From: Ruminococcus flavefaciens 007c
GTDB lineage: Bacteria; Bacillota; Clostridia; Oscillospirales; Ruminococcaceae
Direction of reading: 5' to 3'
Length of the DNA stretch: 64,000 nucleotides
Assembly: GCF_000571935.1 (NCBI RefSeq)
Contig: NZ_ATAX01000010.1
Coordinates: 52,711 to 116,710 of the forward strand
Positions 34,661 to 43,595 of the stretch are shown piece after piece (the first letter of the stretch is position 1; each line of letters starts with the position of its first letter). The translations under genes and the position numbers were made by a program. The notes below the pieces were generated by a model, which saw nothing but the letters and a program-made list of their open reading frames with translations, was not told the DNA's origin and made no database searches.

Positions 34661-34744
34661 AGCGTATCACCTTTTTCCGAATAAAACTCAGGGCGGATCA
34701 TATCCGCTACTATAATGTTCTAAATTTGTTTGTTAGTAAAATAC

Positions 34745-34801
34745 GGGCTGCCAAAGGCAGCCCCTACAGTTCAATTATATGCGGGTGCACAGTGAGCACC
34801 C
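34745..34801. repeat. Double hairpin of a dispersed palindromic repeat, behind queH
   Basis: GGGCTGCC-aaa-GGCAGCCC (34745-34763) and GGGTGC / GCACCC (34783-34801). On the reverse strand both this hairpin and the one at 27563-27581 read AGGGGC-stem-GCCCGT, with the stem sequence varying. It probably belongs to a family of intergenic palindromes and may help end queH transcription. Confidence 0.5.
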
Positions 34802-34809
34802 CTATATGG

Positions 34810-35433
34810 CTAACGGCTAACAGCTCTTTTGCTGTAGACACAGCCGCAGTAGTTCTGCCTGTACAGATTGTACTGCCTTGACAGCTCTATGGAATGTTTA
34901 TATCCTTCATGCTTCTTGAAATCGGAAAAAAGATAGGGAACTCCCACTTCGTCCTGAAGTCTGCCGCCGCATTCGTTGATGAAGGTGCAGTCCTTGTGGG
35001 GACTTATGGTCAGGGTGGTGGTGAACAAATCACAGCCCAGCTCCTTTGCCTTATTTCCCGCCATTCTCAGGCGATACTCTATGCACTTTCTGCACCGCTC
35101 TCCCCTTTCGGGAAGGTCTTCAAGTCCCTTTGCCAGCTCATAGAAAGGCTGCGGATCGTACTCCTCCTCGACAACGGGTATAGCCAGCCCCATTTCCTTT
35201 ACCAGCCTTTTAAGCTCGGCAAGGCGGAATGCGAACTCCTCCTCGGGAGCTATGTTGGGGTTGCAGAAATAAAGCGTTATGCGGAAATACCTGTCCAGCA
35301 CCGTAAGAGTATGGCTGCTGCACGGTGCACAGCAGGCATGGAGCAGGAGCGACGGCCTTTCACCGTTTTTTTCAAGTTCCATGAGCTTCCTGTCCAGCAG
35401 CAGCCCGTAATTGACCTTAGTCTGCTGAGCCAT
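34810..35433 (-). CDS. queH: Epoxyqueuosine reductase QueH
   Basis: 207 residues, the DUF208/QueH type, which reduces epoxyqueuosine to queuosine in tRNA. The conserved Cys pairs are LLLHACCAPCSSHTL at about 26 and RCRKCIEYRLRMAGNK near 95, with a final CGCVYS. QueH is the replacement for QueG in many anaerobes. Its ATG overlaps the ricT stop (TAATG), so translation is coupled. Downstream is a palindromic repeat rather than another gene. Confidence 0.93.
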   Translation of the reverse strand: MAQQTKVNYGLLLDRKLMELEKNGERPSLLLHACCAPCSSHTLTVLDRYFRITLYFCNPNIAPEEEFAFRLAELKRLVKEMGLAIPVVEEEYDPQPFYELAKGLEDLPERGERCRKCIEYRLRMAGNKAKELGCDLFTTTLTISPHKDCTFINECGGRLQDEVGVPYLFSDFKKHEGYKHSIELSRQYNLYRQNYCGCVYSKRAVSR

Positions 35434-36299
35434 TACTTGTCCTCAAGATTCTTCAGAGCCTTCAGCTCTTCGCGGTTTATCTTTATCTCGGCGTCCTTCA
35501 GGAGCTTTACCTCGCTCCTGTCAAGAGTTACGGGCACCTCTGATTTATCGGTCTTTACACGGAGCTTTCCTGTGATGAGGTTAACGTCCTCCACGCGGCC
35601 CTTGTCGCCCTCGGGAGTTACTACGATAGCGCCCATCTTGGGAGTGATCTTCAGCAGAGCCTCATAGGCGTTCTGCTCGTTCTTGAGGCAGCACATAAGT
35701 CTGCCGCAGGTACCCGAGATCTTTGTGGGATTAAGCGAAAGTCCCTGCTCCTTGGCCATTTTTATGGAAACGGGCTGGAAGTCGCCCATATAAGCCTTAC
35801 AGCAGAACTCCCTGCCGCATATGCCGAGTCCGCCGAGTATCTTTGCCTCGTCGCGGACACCTATCTGGCGCAGCTCTATCCTTGTTCTGAACACGGCTGC
35901 AAGATCCTTTACCAGCTCGCGGAAGTCAACGCGGTTCTCTGCTATGAAGTAGAAGAGCAGCTTGTTGTTGTCAAAGGTACACTCAACGTCCACCAGCTTC
36001 ATATCCAGCTTGCGGAAAGCAATCTTCTCCTCGCATATCTTGAAGGCGTCCTTTTCGCGCTGCTTGTTCTTTTCAACGATCTTCATATCATTCTCGTCCG
36101 CAAGCCTGATTATGGGCTTGAGGGGCGATGATACCGCCTCGTCGTCTATCTCGCGGTTGGCGATTACTACCTCGCCGCATTCAACTCCGCGTACTGTCTC
36201 GACTATGGCATGATCCCCCACCTGTGCTTTGATATCTCCCGGTGAGAAGTAGTATATTTTTCCTACGCTCTTGAAGCGTACTCCGACTATTTCCTTCAT
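35433..36299 (-). CDS. ricT: PSP1/RicT family protein (YaaT)
   Basis: 288 residues. The RicT/YaaT family (PSP1 domain) forms the RicA-RicF-RicT complex that in B. subtilis speeds RNase Y processing and sporulation phosphorelay. Family traits are KSVGKIYYFSPGDIKAQVGD at the start and the Cys-rich core GICGREFCCKAYM plus TCGRLMCCL, which bind an iron-sulfur cluster. The ATG at 36299 follows ATAGGAGCTTTT; an in-frame extension to 36401 overlaps holB and has no support. Between holB and queH, as in other clostridia (holB-ricT is a conserved pair). Confidence 0.92.
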   Translation of the reverse strand: MKEIVGVRFKSVGKIYYFSPGDIKAQVGDHAIVETVRGVECGEVVIANREIDDEAVSSPLKPIIRLADENDMKIVEKNKQREKDAFKICEEKIAFRKLDMKLVDVECTFDNNKLLFYFIAENRVDFRELVKDLAAVFRTRIELRQIGVRDEAKILGGLGICGREFCCKAYMGDFQPVSIKMAKEQGLSLNPTKISGTCGRLMCCLKNEQNAYEALLKITPKMGAIVVTPEGDKGRVEDVNLITGKLRVKTDKSEVPVTLDRSEVKLLKDAEIKINREELKALKNLEDK

Positions 36300-36319
36300 A
36301 AAAGCTCCTATCTTAAAGT

Positions 36320-37303
36320 CTATCCGACTATATCCATTATCTCGGCTCCCAGCGCCGTAAGCACCAGCGGTATGCCGACATTGCTCTCCACTGCTCCCCA
36401 CGCCTTTTCTATGCAGCTATGGAGCTTCGCGGACTGATAAGCGGTCAGGCGCTGTGAAAGCTCCTGCGCCTTTGCCCGTGAACAGCCGATGGCGCCTGCA
36501 TTGCTGTCCTTGGAAAGTACAGCGGTATCGCGGGCAAGCTTATCGAGCATCGAGAGCACCTGGCGGACGTCCTCTCTTTCCTTTCCGACAGAGAAAAGCT
36601 CCGCACTCAGTGCATATTCATCCTTATTTATTATACTATCAGCGATGGCTTTTGTCAAATCCACACGCTTTCTCAGCTCATCATCGGTGATATATGCTCT
36701 GCACATACCTATATTGCCATGGAAGCAGTCCACGGCAGCCCGTATATCCGCGCCGTCAAAGCCCTCCTCCGCAAGAGCCTCCTCAGCCTCTTCTTCCGTG
36801 CAGGGCGAGGTGGAGAAGCAGACGCAGCGGGATATTATAGTTGCAAGGAACTCCGACTTCGAGCCGCAAGTGAATATAAAATAAGCGTACTCGGGAGGTT
36901 CCTCTATGAGCTTCAGCAGGGCATTCTGTGTTCTTGCGTCCACATTATGGCAGTCCGCAAAGATATACACCTTACAGCCGCTGCTGTTATTGGGCTTGAT
37001 ATAGGCATCGGCTATGACATCCCTTGTGGTGGCAACGCTGTAATTCCCCAGCTTCCCCGTCTTTTCGGGGTATATGACGTCCGGGTGTATGTCCTTTTCA
37101 ATGTTTTTGCAGGTGCTGCACACACCGCAGGGCATTCCCTCAAAGGGAGACTCACACATAAGCGCCTGGGTATAATACTTCGCCATGAGCTTCCTGCCGC
37201 TGCCCTTTTCACCGCTTATTATCAGCGAATGAGCTGTCCTGCCGCCTTCCGCCATGCCCGTAAGTGTGTCAAGGAGCTGTCTGTTTCCGTATATCTTCTT
37301 CAT
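36320..37303 (-). CDS. holB: DNA polymerase III subunit delta'
   Basis: 327 residues, the clamp-loader delta' subunit. The P-loop-like SGEKGSGRKLMAKYY is near 30, the zinc site CESPFEGMPCGVCSTC near 50, and the SRC motif (IISRCVCFST) near 160. The start has a weak AGAAAGACTGAGC before it and lies 2 bases after the TGA of the lipid kinase gene, so coupling is likely. It precedes ricT as in many Firmicutes. Confidence 0.92.
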   Translation of the reverse strand: MKKIYGNRQLLDTLTGMAEGGRTAHSLIISGEKGSGRKLMAKYYTQALMCESPFEGMPCGVCSTCKNIEKDIHPDVIYPEKTGKLGNYSVATTRDVIADAYIKPNNSSGCKVYIFADCHNVDARTQNALLKLIEEPPEYAYFIFTCGSKSEFLATIISRCVCFSTSPCTEEEAEEALAEEGFDGADIRAAVDCFHGNIGMCRAYITDDELRKRVDLTKAIADSIINKDEYALSAELFSVGKEREDVRQVLSMLDKLARDTAVLSKDSNAGAIGCSRAKAQELSQRLTAYQSAKLHSCIEKAWGAVESNVGIPLVLTALGAEIMDIVG

Positions 37304-37305
37304 GC

Positions 37306-38223
37306 TCAGTCTTTCTCAAAGGGGAGCCTGCTCTTGCCGCGCACCATGAAAGGCATCGCCTTCTTATAGCAGCAGATACGGTTAACTATCTCCTCGCCGC
37401 CGTACTCGCCGTCCCTTGTCCATGAGAAGGGCTTATCCGACAGATTGGTTATGGTGACCTCATTTGTTCTGAAGAAAACGATATTCTTGTCAGTCATATC
37501 ATTCTTCAGGAGAGCCAAAGCCGTTTTGCCCAGCTCTGCCGGATTCTTCGGCTTTCTTATGAGAGTCACCTCAAAGATGCCGTCATCCAGCAGGAAGTTC
37601 TTCATGGTTATCATGCCTGCCACGGAAGCGGTATTTGTGACCATACCGTATACAAAATCTCCCTCGATTGTCTTATCCTCGTATTCGATGCGCATGGGCT
37701 TGGCCTTTATGCTGCCGAGATGAGCTGCACCGCCTGCGATATAAGCTGCATGGCCGAATATATTCTTTACCTTCTGTGAAGTCTCATAGGTAATATTTGT
37801 AAAAGCTCCGAAGGCTGCAACATAGGAGAAGTAATTGCCGTTGAAGCCTCCCACGTCGCAGAGCACCGGCCTGCCGTGAGTTATTACCTTTGCTGCCTTG
37901 AACTGATCCGAGGGTATTCCAAGGCTCTTGGCAAAATCATTGGTAGAGCCTGCGGGCACATAGCCTATAGGTATCTTCTTTTCGCAGCCCATAGCCCCCT
38001 GTAAGCACTGACTGAGAGTACCGTCTCCGCCTGCCACTACAAGCAGGTCATAGCCGTTCTCATTGGCGTATACAGCCTGCTCCACGGCGTCCTCGCCGCT
38101 CTGGGTGGTATGAACTGTAACCTCATAGCCCTCTTTTACGAATTCATCTATTATCCTGCCCAGCTTTTTGCTGATAACTGCTTTTCCCGCAACAAGATTA
38201 ACGACAAAATACAGCTTTTTCAT
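37306..38223 (-). CDS. Diacylglycerol kinase family lipid kinase
   Basis: 305 residues of the DagK/YegS/BmrU family, which phosphorylates diacylglycerol or related lipids. The nucleotide-binding motif VVAGGDGTLSQCLQG is near 65 and GYVPAGSTNDFAKSLG near 92. The C-terminal beta-sandwich runs through GIFEVTLIRKPKN. The ATG follows AAGGAGTGATAGT. It is the first gene of the run ending in queH. Which lipid is used cannot be decided; DgkB-like recycling of phospholipid is the usual role in Firmicutes. Confidence 0.9.
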   Translation of the reverse strand: MKKLYFVVNLVAGKAVISKKLGRIIDEFVKEGYEVTVHTTQSGEDAVEQAVYANENGYDLLVVAGGDGTLSQCLQGAMGCEKKIPIGYVPAGSTNDFAKSLGIPSDQFKAAKVITHGRPVLCDVGGFNGNYFSYVAAFGAFTNITYETSQKVKNIFGHAAYIAGGAAHLGSIKAKPMRIEYEDKTIEGDFVYGMVTNTASVAGMITMKNFLLDDGIFEVTLIRKPKNPAELGKTALALLKNDMTDKNIVFFRTNEVTITNLSDKPFSWTRDGEYGGEEIVNRICCYKKAMPFMVRGKSRLPFEKD

Positions 38224-38245
38224 ACTATCACTCCTTATATGACTC

Positions 38246-38269
38246 AGCGGACAGTCTGAGCTGTCCGCT
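38246..38269 (-). terminator. Hairpin behind the esterase-dockerin gene
   Basis: AGCGGACAG / CTGTCCGCT form a 9-bp stem with a 6-base loop, 10 bases after the stop codon. No clear T-run follows, so termination is uncertain. Confidence 0.5.
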
Positions 38270-38278
38270 GTATATGTC

Positions 38279-39841
38279 TTACAATGTTTTTACGAAATCC
38301 TCAATGGACATCTTTGCGCCTGTGGTGGACTTTGAAAGGTATGCGTAATACGCAAGTATCTTAGAAGCGTCAACGGAATCTACCTTATCGTTCTTGTCAA
38401 CGTCGGCTGCTTTGCGCTGATCGGCAGTGAAATCACCCTTGCCGTTCTTGCTGGATAATTTTGCATACTCTGCAAGAACTCCCGAAGCGTCAACTGCATC
38501 AACAAGTCCGTCGCTGTTTATGTCGCCGAGCTTTACCTTCTTCTCGGGCTGAGTGGTGGTCGAGGTGGTTGAAGTAGTTGAAGTAGTAGTGGTTGTTGTC
38601 TTCTTGGTGGTTGTTGTAGTTGAAGTTGTAGTAGTTGTGGTAGTGGTTGTGGTAGTTGTTGTCTTCTTGGTCGTTGTTGTAGTCGAAGTTGTGGTAGTTG
38701 TGGTTGTCTTGGGAGCCTCTCCTGCTACCTTCTTGTAGGTCTCAAGAGCGATCTGAGGATACTTTTCCTTGTCGGAGATACCATTGAAGGTCCTTGTGAG
38801 AAGTCCGTTGTTATCATAGTGGAGCTTGCCTATCTGATCGAGGACTGCTGTTGCAATGGCAACGTGTCCCTTCTGATTGGGATGAACATCGGCTGTGCTC
38901 AGCGAACCTGTCTGTACATCTATGAAGTAGGAAGCATTTCCGGGATTGCTTGTCTTGGGAGCAGTATCAAGAGATGTGAAAACGCTCTTTACGTCTACTA
39001 CCTCTATGCCCTTTACCGTTCTGAGCTGCTTGTCGAACTCTGTCATCGTTGACTCGCACTTTGCTCTGAGAAGGCTGATAAGAGTTGCATAATCCGACTG
39101 GCTGCCATAAGCTGCATTCACATACTCGGGCGTGAGCTGAAGAGGCTGGTAGATATTCTGTACCAGTATCCTTGCATTTGGAGATACAACCTTTATCTCA
39201 TCTGCTGCCTTCTGTATATTGGGAATAATGCTTTCTTCTATGTAGCCCTTCTTTGAATCGGTGGACAGGAAGTTGCCAAAGGCTGTTCCTATCTTGCCGT
39301 TGATCTCGGTCTTTGCGTTCCAGCCGCCGTTCTGCATATATTCCAGCATTCCGCCCTCGCCCTTTACGTTGAGGATGGCAGTAAGGTCGCTGAGTCCCGG
39401 CTTTGCGGGGATATCAGCAGCTGTATAGCCCTCATTGAGGAACTTCTGAGAGGTCTTTCCTGCTGCGTAATCAAGGAGATACTTTGCAAGATAATGTGAT
39501 ATATCATTTCCGCCTACGGAAATAACTACGACATCGGCGTCTGAAACTGTCTTTTTCTGTTCGGCTGTAAAGCCTTCGATGGTCTTGAGAACGTCCTCGG
39601 TATCGTAGCCCGATACTGCATAGTTAGCAACGCTGCAGCCGAGATAATCGCCGCAGATCTCACCGTAGTTATGTGCTACCTTGCCTGTGCGGAGATCGCC
39701 GGAAGCGATGCTGTCGCCCAGAAGCACAATTCCCTTGCCCGATGCGGCCGAAGCCTCCTTGCTGACACCTGCGGGCTGAGCTGCTGAAAGCACCGATACG
39801 CCCAGGACTGCCGAAAGGACAGCAGAAATAAACTTTTTCAT
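38279..39841 (-). CDS. SGNH-type esterase with C-terminal dockerin
   Basis: 520 residues. Signal peptide MKKFISAVLSAVLGVSVLSA; SGNH/GDSL hydrolase at about 38-345 (block I GIVLLGDSIASGD, block III VVISVGGNDIS, block V DVHPNQKGH); two Thr-rich linker segments; dockerin at about 430-505 with GDINSDGLVDAVDASGVLAEY and ADVDKNDKVDSVDASKILAYY. Such enzymes in ruminococci usually remove acetyl or other acyl groups from hemicellulose or pectin; the exact family was not identified. The ATG at 39841 follows AGAAGGAGGAAGATT; the extension to 39994 crosses a hairpin and is rejected. It follows the GH5 gene with a hairpin between. Confidence 0.9.
   Translation of the reverse strand: MKKFISAVLSAVLGVSVLSAAQPAGVSKEASAASGKGIVLLGDSIASGDLRTGKVAHNYGEICGDYLGCSVANYAVSGYDTEDVLKTIEGFTAEQKKTVSDADVVVISVGGNDISHYLAKYLLDYAAGKTSQKFLNEGYTAADIPAKPGLSDLTAILNVKGEGGMLEYMQNGGWNAKTEINGKIGTAFGNFLSTDSKKGYIEESIIPNIQKAADEIKVVSPNARILVQNIYQPLQLTPEYVNAAYGSQSDYATLISLLRAKCESTMTEFDKQLRTVKGIEVVDVKSVFTSLDTAPKTSNPGNASYFIDVQTGSLSTADVHPNQKGHVAIATAVLDQIGKLHYDNNGLLTRTFNGISDKEKYPQIALETYKKVAGEAPKTTTTTTTSTTTTTKKTTTTTTTTTTTTTSTTTTTKKTTTTTTSTTSTTSTTTQPEKKVKLGDINSDGLVDAVDASGVLAEYAKLSSKNGKGDFTADQRKAADVDKNDKVDSVDASKILAYYAYLSKSTTGAKMSIEDFVKTL
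38550..38716 (-). repeat. Thr-codon microsatellite encoding the esterase linkers
   Basis: Two blocks of (ACA/ACC/ACT)n, each flanking a TKKTT motif, in the same style as the GH48, scaE and cttA linkers. Confidence 0.65.
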
Positions 39842-39960
39842 AATCTTCCTCCTTCTGACTTGTGAACAGTCACTTGTAATATATAATATTTCGTTTGTTA
39901 TGTCAAGCAGTAAATTATGTTCGTCAGTTATAGTATCAAATACTGCGATCTGCATGATGT

Positions 39961-39994
39961 ATGTCCCTGCGGGATATTCCCGCAGAAGGGACAT
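39961..39994 (-). terminator. Hairpin between the GH5 gene and the esterase gene
   Basis: ATGTCCCTGCGGG / CCCGCAGaaGGGACAT form a long stem with a 2-base bulge. It may separate or trim the two messages; a T-run is absent. Confidence 0.5.
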
Positions 39995-40003
39995 TCCCCA
40001 TCA

Positions 40004-42055
40004 TTATTTAACGCCTTCCATCATAGCCTTGAGCAGAGCATCGTTCCACTTGAGAGAGTTTCTGTCAAGCACTCCGAAGCTCGATTCGCCATGGGACTTT
40101 CCGTTATCCCATACAAAGCACTTTATGCCGTTGAGCTTTGCATTGCTCACATAGAACTGATAATATGCCGTTCTCTCCTGCTCGGAAGCATAGTTCACAC
40201 AGCCGAACTCGTCAATGATGACGGGGGTTCCCTTGTCGATGAACTTACGCTTGAGCTCCTCGAACTTGGCTGTGACCTCTCCCTTGCCGCTTTCGGTAAA
40301 GGTGGTCTCGCTTCCCTCCGAGAATTTCCACGGAGCATAGTAATGCACGGAGAATATGATGTTCTTGTCCGACGGGAGCTGCATCTCGTTTATCGCAACG
40401 CTGTCGGCAGAGGCTGCATAGGATGTGACTATCAGCGATCTGAAGGCGTTGTTTCCGCCTGTTGAACGTACTGTATTCACGAAATCCTTGACGTAGCGGT
40501 TTATTACTCCGCGCTCCTCCTTGGTGCCTCCCATCCATTCCATGGAAGAACCTACTGTTCTGGGCTCGTTCATGCCCTCAAAGATAAGGCGGTCGCCGTA
40601 ATCCCTGAAGCGTCCCGCGATCTGTTCCCAGATTGCCTTCAGACGGGCACTGTCGCCGTTGTATGAGCTCTCCTGAGGTTCAAACCAGATGTAATCATCG
40701 TGGTGCATATCGATTATTACGAACATACCCTCATTATAGGCGTAATCAACTACCTGCTGAACTCTGTCCAGCCAATCGCTCTGAATGGTTGTCTCGTCCA
40801 TATGTTCGGCCCATGTTACAGGTATTCTTACGGCATTGAAGCCCGCGTTCTTTACAGTCTTTATGGTATCCGCAGTAACCTTCGGATTGCCCCAGCCTGT
40901 CTCGGTATCAAGTCCCGATTTTCCTGTATTGTAGGAATCCAGACTGTTTCCGAGGTTCCAGCCGATCTTTATGTCGGAGACGATCTCGGAAGCTGTACGG
41001 AAGCCGGCTGCGGCTGTTGCCTTTGTGGCCGCTTCGGTGGCAGCTTCTGTTGCAGCCTGTGTCGGAGGCGGTACATAGCCTATCCTCTGGCTGTACTTCA
41101 CGGTTATATTATTGAGAGTTACGGAAGGCTGCTCGCTCCACCAGTAATGAAGAAGCAACTCGTTATCGTCAGCAATGTAGTTCTTGGCTTCATCGGGGAC
41201 GAACCATGTGAGCTCAAGCTCTGAGCTGTCCGTCATCACTGCCGTATCAACGGATTTGTATTCGCCTGCCGACGAGCTCAGTCCAAAGGCTCCCGTATAC
41301 TTTTTGAAGCCTCCCGAAGAGCTTATATTGAAGGTCACTACCTCGGGGACATTGCCCGCAGGGAGCATTTCCAGCGGTATATGCACGGCGTTGTCCTCGT
41401 CGGAATAGCTGACGCTCTTTCCCACGTCTTCCACATACATACCGTCCACGGGTATGTTCCTTGTTCTGTCAAAATTGCATATAACGTTCTCTATCCTGAT
41501 CTTTTCGCAGTCGCCCCACCAATAACCGAAGAGCACCTCTCCGTTATTGCTGATGTAGTCAGTGAGCTCGGCGGGCACGTTCCATGTGATCTCGCCGTAG
41601 CCGCCCTGTGTGGGAGCTGTCATATCAGGTGACTGGTACCAGTAATCATTGGTCTTTGCAGGGCAATCGTCCGCTACGGATATTCCGAATCCGCCTTTGA
41701 ATTCACCTATATTCCCTCCGTCACCGTATATTATGAACGTAAAGGATCTGATCTTATCTCCTTCCTCAATAAGGTCGGCAAGCGGGAATTTTATAGTATT
41801 GCTCCCTGTAGCTCTTCCAATTGTCCTGTTAACGGTAAGCTGGGTGCCAAGAGTCGCCGAAACGGTCTCAACTGGGCTTATATGCTCGGTCGCCATCTCT
41901 TTAGTTTCCTCCTCGGTTTTGGCGGTAGTTGCGCTCTGTGTCTTGGCATCTGTTTCTTTCTCCGACACTGTTGCTGAGCCGCCTTTCTTTGCGCATGATA
42001 CACCTGTGAGCAGCATTGCCGCGGCTGTTAACAGCGCCATCGCATTTTTATTCAT
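40004..42055 (-). CDS. GH5 endoglucanase lipoprotein with two N-terminal carbohydrate-binding-like modules
   Basis: 683 residues. The N-terminus (MNKNAMALLTAAAMLLTGVS then C21) looks like a lipoprotein signal, with a weak lipobox. Two similar beta-sandwich modules follow at about 60-195 and 205-330, both ending with a YWW motif (LFGYWWGDCEKI, LLHYWWSEQPSV), then an Ala/Thr/Glu linker and a GH5 catalytic module at about 355-683. Catalytic landmarks are IGWNLGNSLDSY, NAVRIPVTWAEHM, VIIDMHHDDYIW, LIFEGMNEPR (acid/base Glu), VHYYAPW and PVIIDEFG (nucleophile Glu), typical of GH5 subfamily 4 enzymes acting on glucan and xyloglucan. There is no dockerin, so it is probably cell-bound. Confidence 0.92.
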   Translation of the reverse strand: MNKNAMALLTAAAMLLTGVSCAKKGGSATVSEKETDAKTQSATTAKTEEETKEMATEHISPVETVSATLGTQLTVNRTIGRATGSNTIKFPLADLIEEGDKIRSFTFIIYGDGGNIGEFKGGFGISVADDCPAKTNDYWYQSPDMTAPTQGGYGEITWNVPAELTDYISNNGEVLFGYWWGDCEKIRIENVICNFDRTRNIPVDGMYVEDVGKSVSYSDEDNAVHIPLEMLPAGNVPEVVTFNISSSGGFKKYTGAFGLSSSAGEYKSVDTAVMTDSSELELTWFVPDEAKNYIADDNELLLHYWWSEQPSVTLNNITVKYSQRIGYVPPPTQAATEAATEAATKATAAAGFRTASEIVSDIKIGWNLGNSLDSYNTGKSGLDTETGWGNPKVTADTIKTVKNAGFNAVRIPVTWAEHMDETTIQSDWLDRVQQVVDYAYNEGMFVIIDMHHDDYIWFEPQESSYNGDSARLKAIWEQIAGRFRDYGDRLIFEGMNEPRTVGSSMEWMGGTKEERGVINRYVKDFVNTVRSTGGNNAFRSLIVTSYAASADSVAINEMQLPSDKNIIFSVHYYAPWKFSEGSETTFTESGKGEVTAKFEELKRKFIDKGTPVIIDEFGCVNYASEQERTAYYQFYVSNAKLNGIKCFVWDNGKSHGESSFGVLDRNSLKWNDALLKAMMEGVK

Positions 42056-42406
42056 TTTTTATTTCCTTTCCTCATTGATGGTCCGAAGATCAAATAAATT
42101 ATTTCAGAACACTATTTATAATTATATCACTTCTCGCCTTTTATTGCAATACATGATTTTTACTAATATGCACCCTGCCCTATGTATATTATTTATAATA
42201 TAACTATAACAGTTTTTCTCTCCGAAAATGACAGAACTGTGAAATAAAATGGTGAAACTGTGTGCCTTTTCCAAAGAAATGATTACAATTTTCTCTTCTG
42301 CTTGACAAAACATTTCTCCTTGTGTATAATTAATATAAGTTGAGCGAAGAGCACTGCTTCGCATTGTAAAACATGATAATCCTATATGATGAAAGGACGC
42401 AAAACT
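42056..42406. other. Divergent AT-rich intergenic region with promoter for the lipoprotein gene
   Basis: No gene seen. TTGACA (42302-42307) and TATAAT (42325-42330), 17 bases apart, form a near-perfect rightward promoter about 75 bases before the lipoprotein start. The rest is AT-rich and may regulate the GH5 gene. Confidence 0.7.
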
Positions 42407-43300
42407 ATGAATAACTTTACAAAAAAGGCCATTGCTCTGGCTTCTGTAATATGTGTTGCATTCACATCTGCTGTTTCTTGTCTCGATAAGAAAGACAAGG
42501 GAACCACTACCGACGGCAACAGTACTACCGACAGCGCAGATCCCAAGGCCACAAACGCTGATAAGGCAACCAATGCCAACGGTGAAGATACTCCCACTAT
42601 CGACAATATCTCAAACAATGAGGGCAACGTTGTCATCACTCCTTTCCAGTTCGGTACTCCTGCCGACATCGGAATCACACCTCCCGATGCTGACATTGAT
42701 CTGAACGCTGACGATCCCACCACCAAGAAGGAGCCTGCTACAGAGGTCGTAGAGGTTACCGAGGCAAACGGTGAGAAGGCTACCGACGAAAACGGAAAGA
42801 CCGTTACTCAGATAGTTACAAAGCCCGTTGATCCGGCTTCCGATTACAAGAGCAAGATGGACGCAAGATACTGCTTCTGGATAGATATCTCAAAGGATTC
42901 AGACTATATCTTCAACGATCAGTTCATCAAAGTAACATTCAAGCTCAAGGACAATATCCCCGAGAAGGAGTACGCAGTACGCTTCAATCCCGATCTTTCA
43001 AGCATTGCAGGCAGAACTGTTACTCCCGATAAGATCGTTCAGGGCTGCATCAAGGTAGGCGGCTCCGTAAATGCTCAGGACGTTTCTTCCGAGAGCGGTT
43101 TCGTAGCATACGGCGACAATGTTTCCGCCAAGGCCGGCGATACAGTTGATTACTACATCAACCTCAAGAACAACCCCGGTCTCGCAGGAATGCTCGTATG
43201 GATCTACTACGATTCAAACGCTATGGATGTTGAGGAGATCGAGCCTACAGGACAGTTTGCCGAGATCGCCAAGAAAACACAGACAGGTTCTAAAAACTGA
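42407..43300 (+). CDS. Unknown lipoprotein with partial cohesin-like region
   Basis: 297 residues. Lipoprotein signal with VSCLDKKDKG (Cys25), a Thr/Asp/Asn-rich linker (about 30-150), and a C-terminal region where KAGDTVDYYINLKNNPGLAG followed by MLVWIYYDSNAMDVEEI reads like the first strands of a cohesin (consensus: GDTVTVTVSLSNNPG-AG), but the protein ends about 20 residues later, far short of a full cohesin of about 140. The ATG at 42407 follows GAAAGGACGC; an earlier ATG at 42386 has no site. Its lipobox context (CLDKK) is shared with the lipoprotein at 45288-45929. Function unknown. Confidence 0.7.
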   Translation: MNNFTKKAIALASVICVAFTSAVSCLDKKDKGTTTDGNSTTDSADPKATNADKATNANGEDTPTIDNISNNEGNVVITPFQFGTPADIGITPPDADIDLNADDPTTKKEPATEVVEVTEANGEKATDENGKTVTQIVTKPVDPASDYKSKMDARYCFWIDISKDSDYIFNDQFIKVTFKLKDNIPEKEYAVRFNPDLSSIAGRTVTPDKIVQGCIKVGGSVNAQDVSSESGFVAYGDNVSAKAGDTVDYYINLKNNPGLAGMLVWIYYDSNAMDVEEIEPTGQFAEIAKKTQTGSKN

Positions 43301-43312
43301 ATAATTAATAAT

Positions 43313-43342
43313 AAGGTGTCATCCTGCGATGGCACCTTTTTT
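43313..43342 (+). terminator. Terminator of the cohesin-like lipoprotein gene
   Basis: AAGGTGTCAT / ATGGCACCTT (one wobble pair) with a 6-base loop and a run of six T. Confidence 0.85.
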
Positions 43343-43413
43343 ATGTATATCCCGCATAAACAGGCAGATTTTCGCAATGCGGAGCGGAACTGCGAAAAAA
43401 TTTCAAAAAATGC

Positions 43414-43465
43414 TTGACAAATGTAAACACAGCTGTTATAATATAATCATACCAAACATATAGGT
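43414..43465 (+). promoter_or_regulatory. cysK promoter with operator-like site shared with the Rrf2 gene
   Basis: TTGACA (43414-43419) and TATAAT (43437-43442) are 17 bases apart. Directly after the -10, CATACCAAACATATAGGT (43448-43465) matches CATACTAAACCTATGGT in the Rrf2 promoter (CATACnAAACnTAT). A repressor bound here would block transcription start. Confidence 0.65.
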
Positions 43466-43595
43466 GATATAGTAGAATGTGAGGCATATCTATGTACAAC
43501 TCGGTAAATAAGCGATGTTGCAGTTTTTTGCAGCATATATAATTATCATTACGAAAAATATTTTATCTCAATAAAAACGTAAAGGAGATCATATT

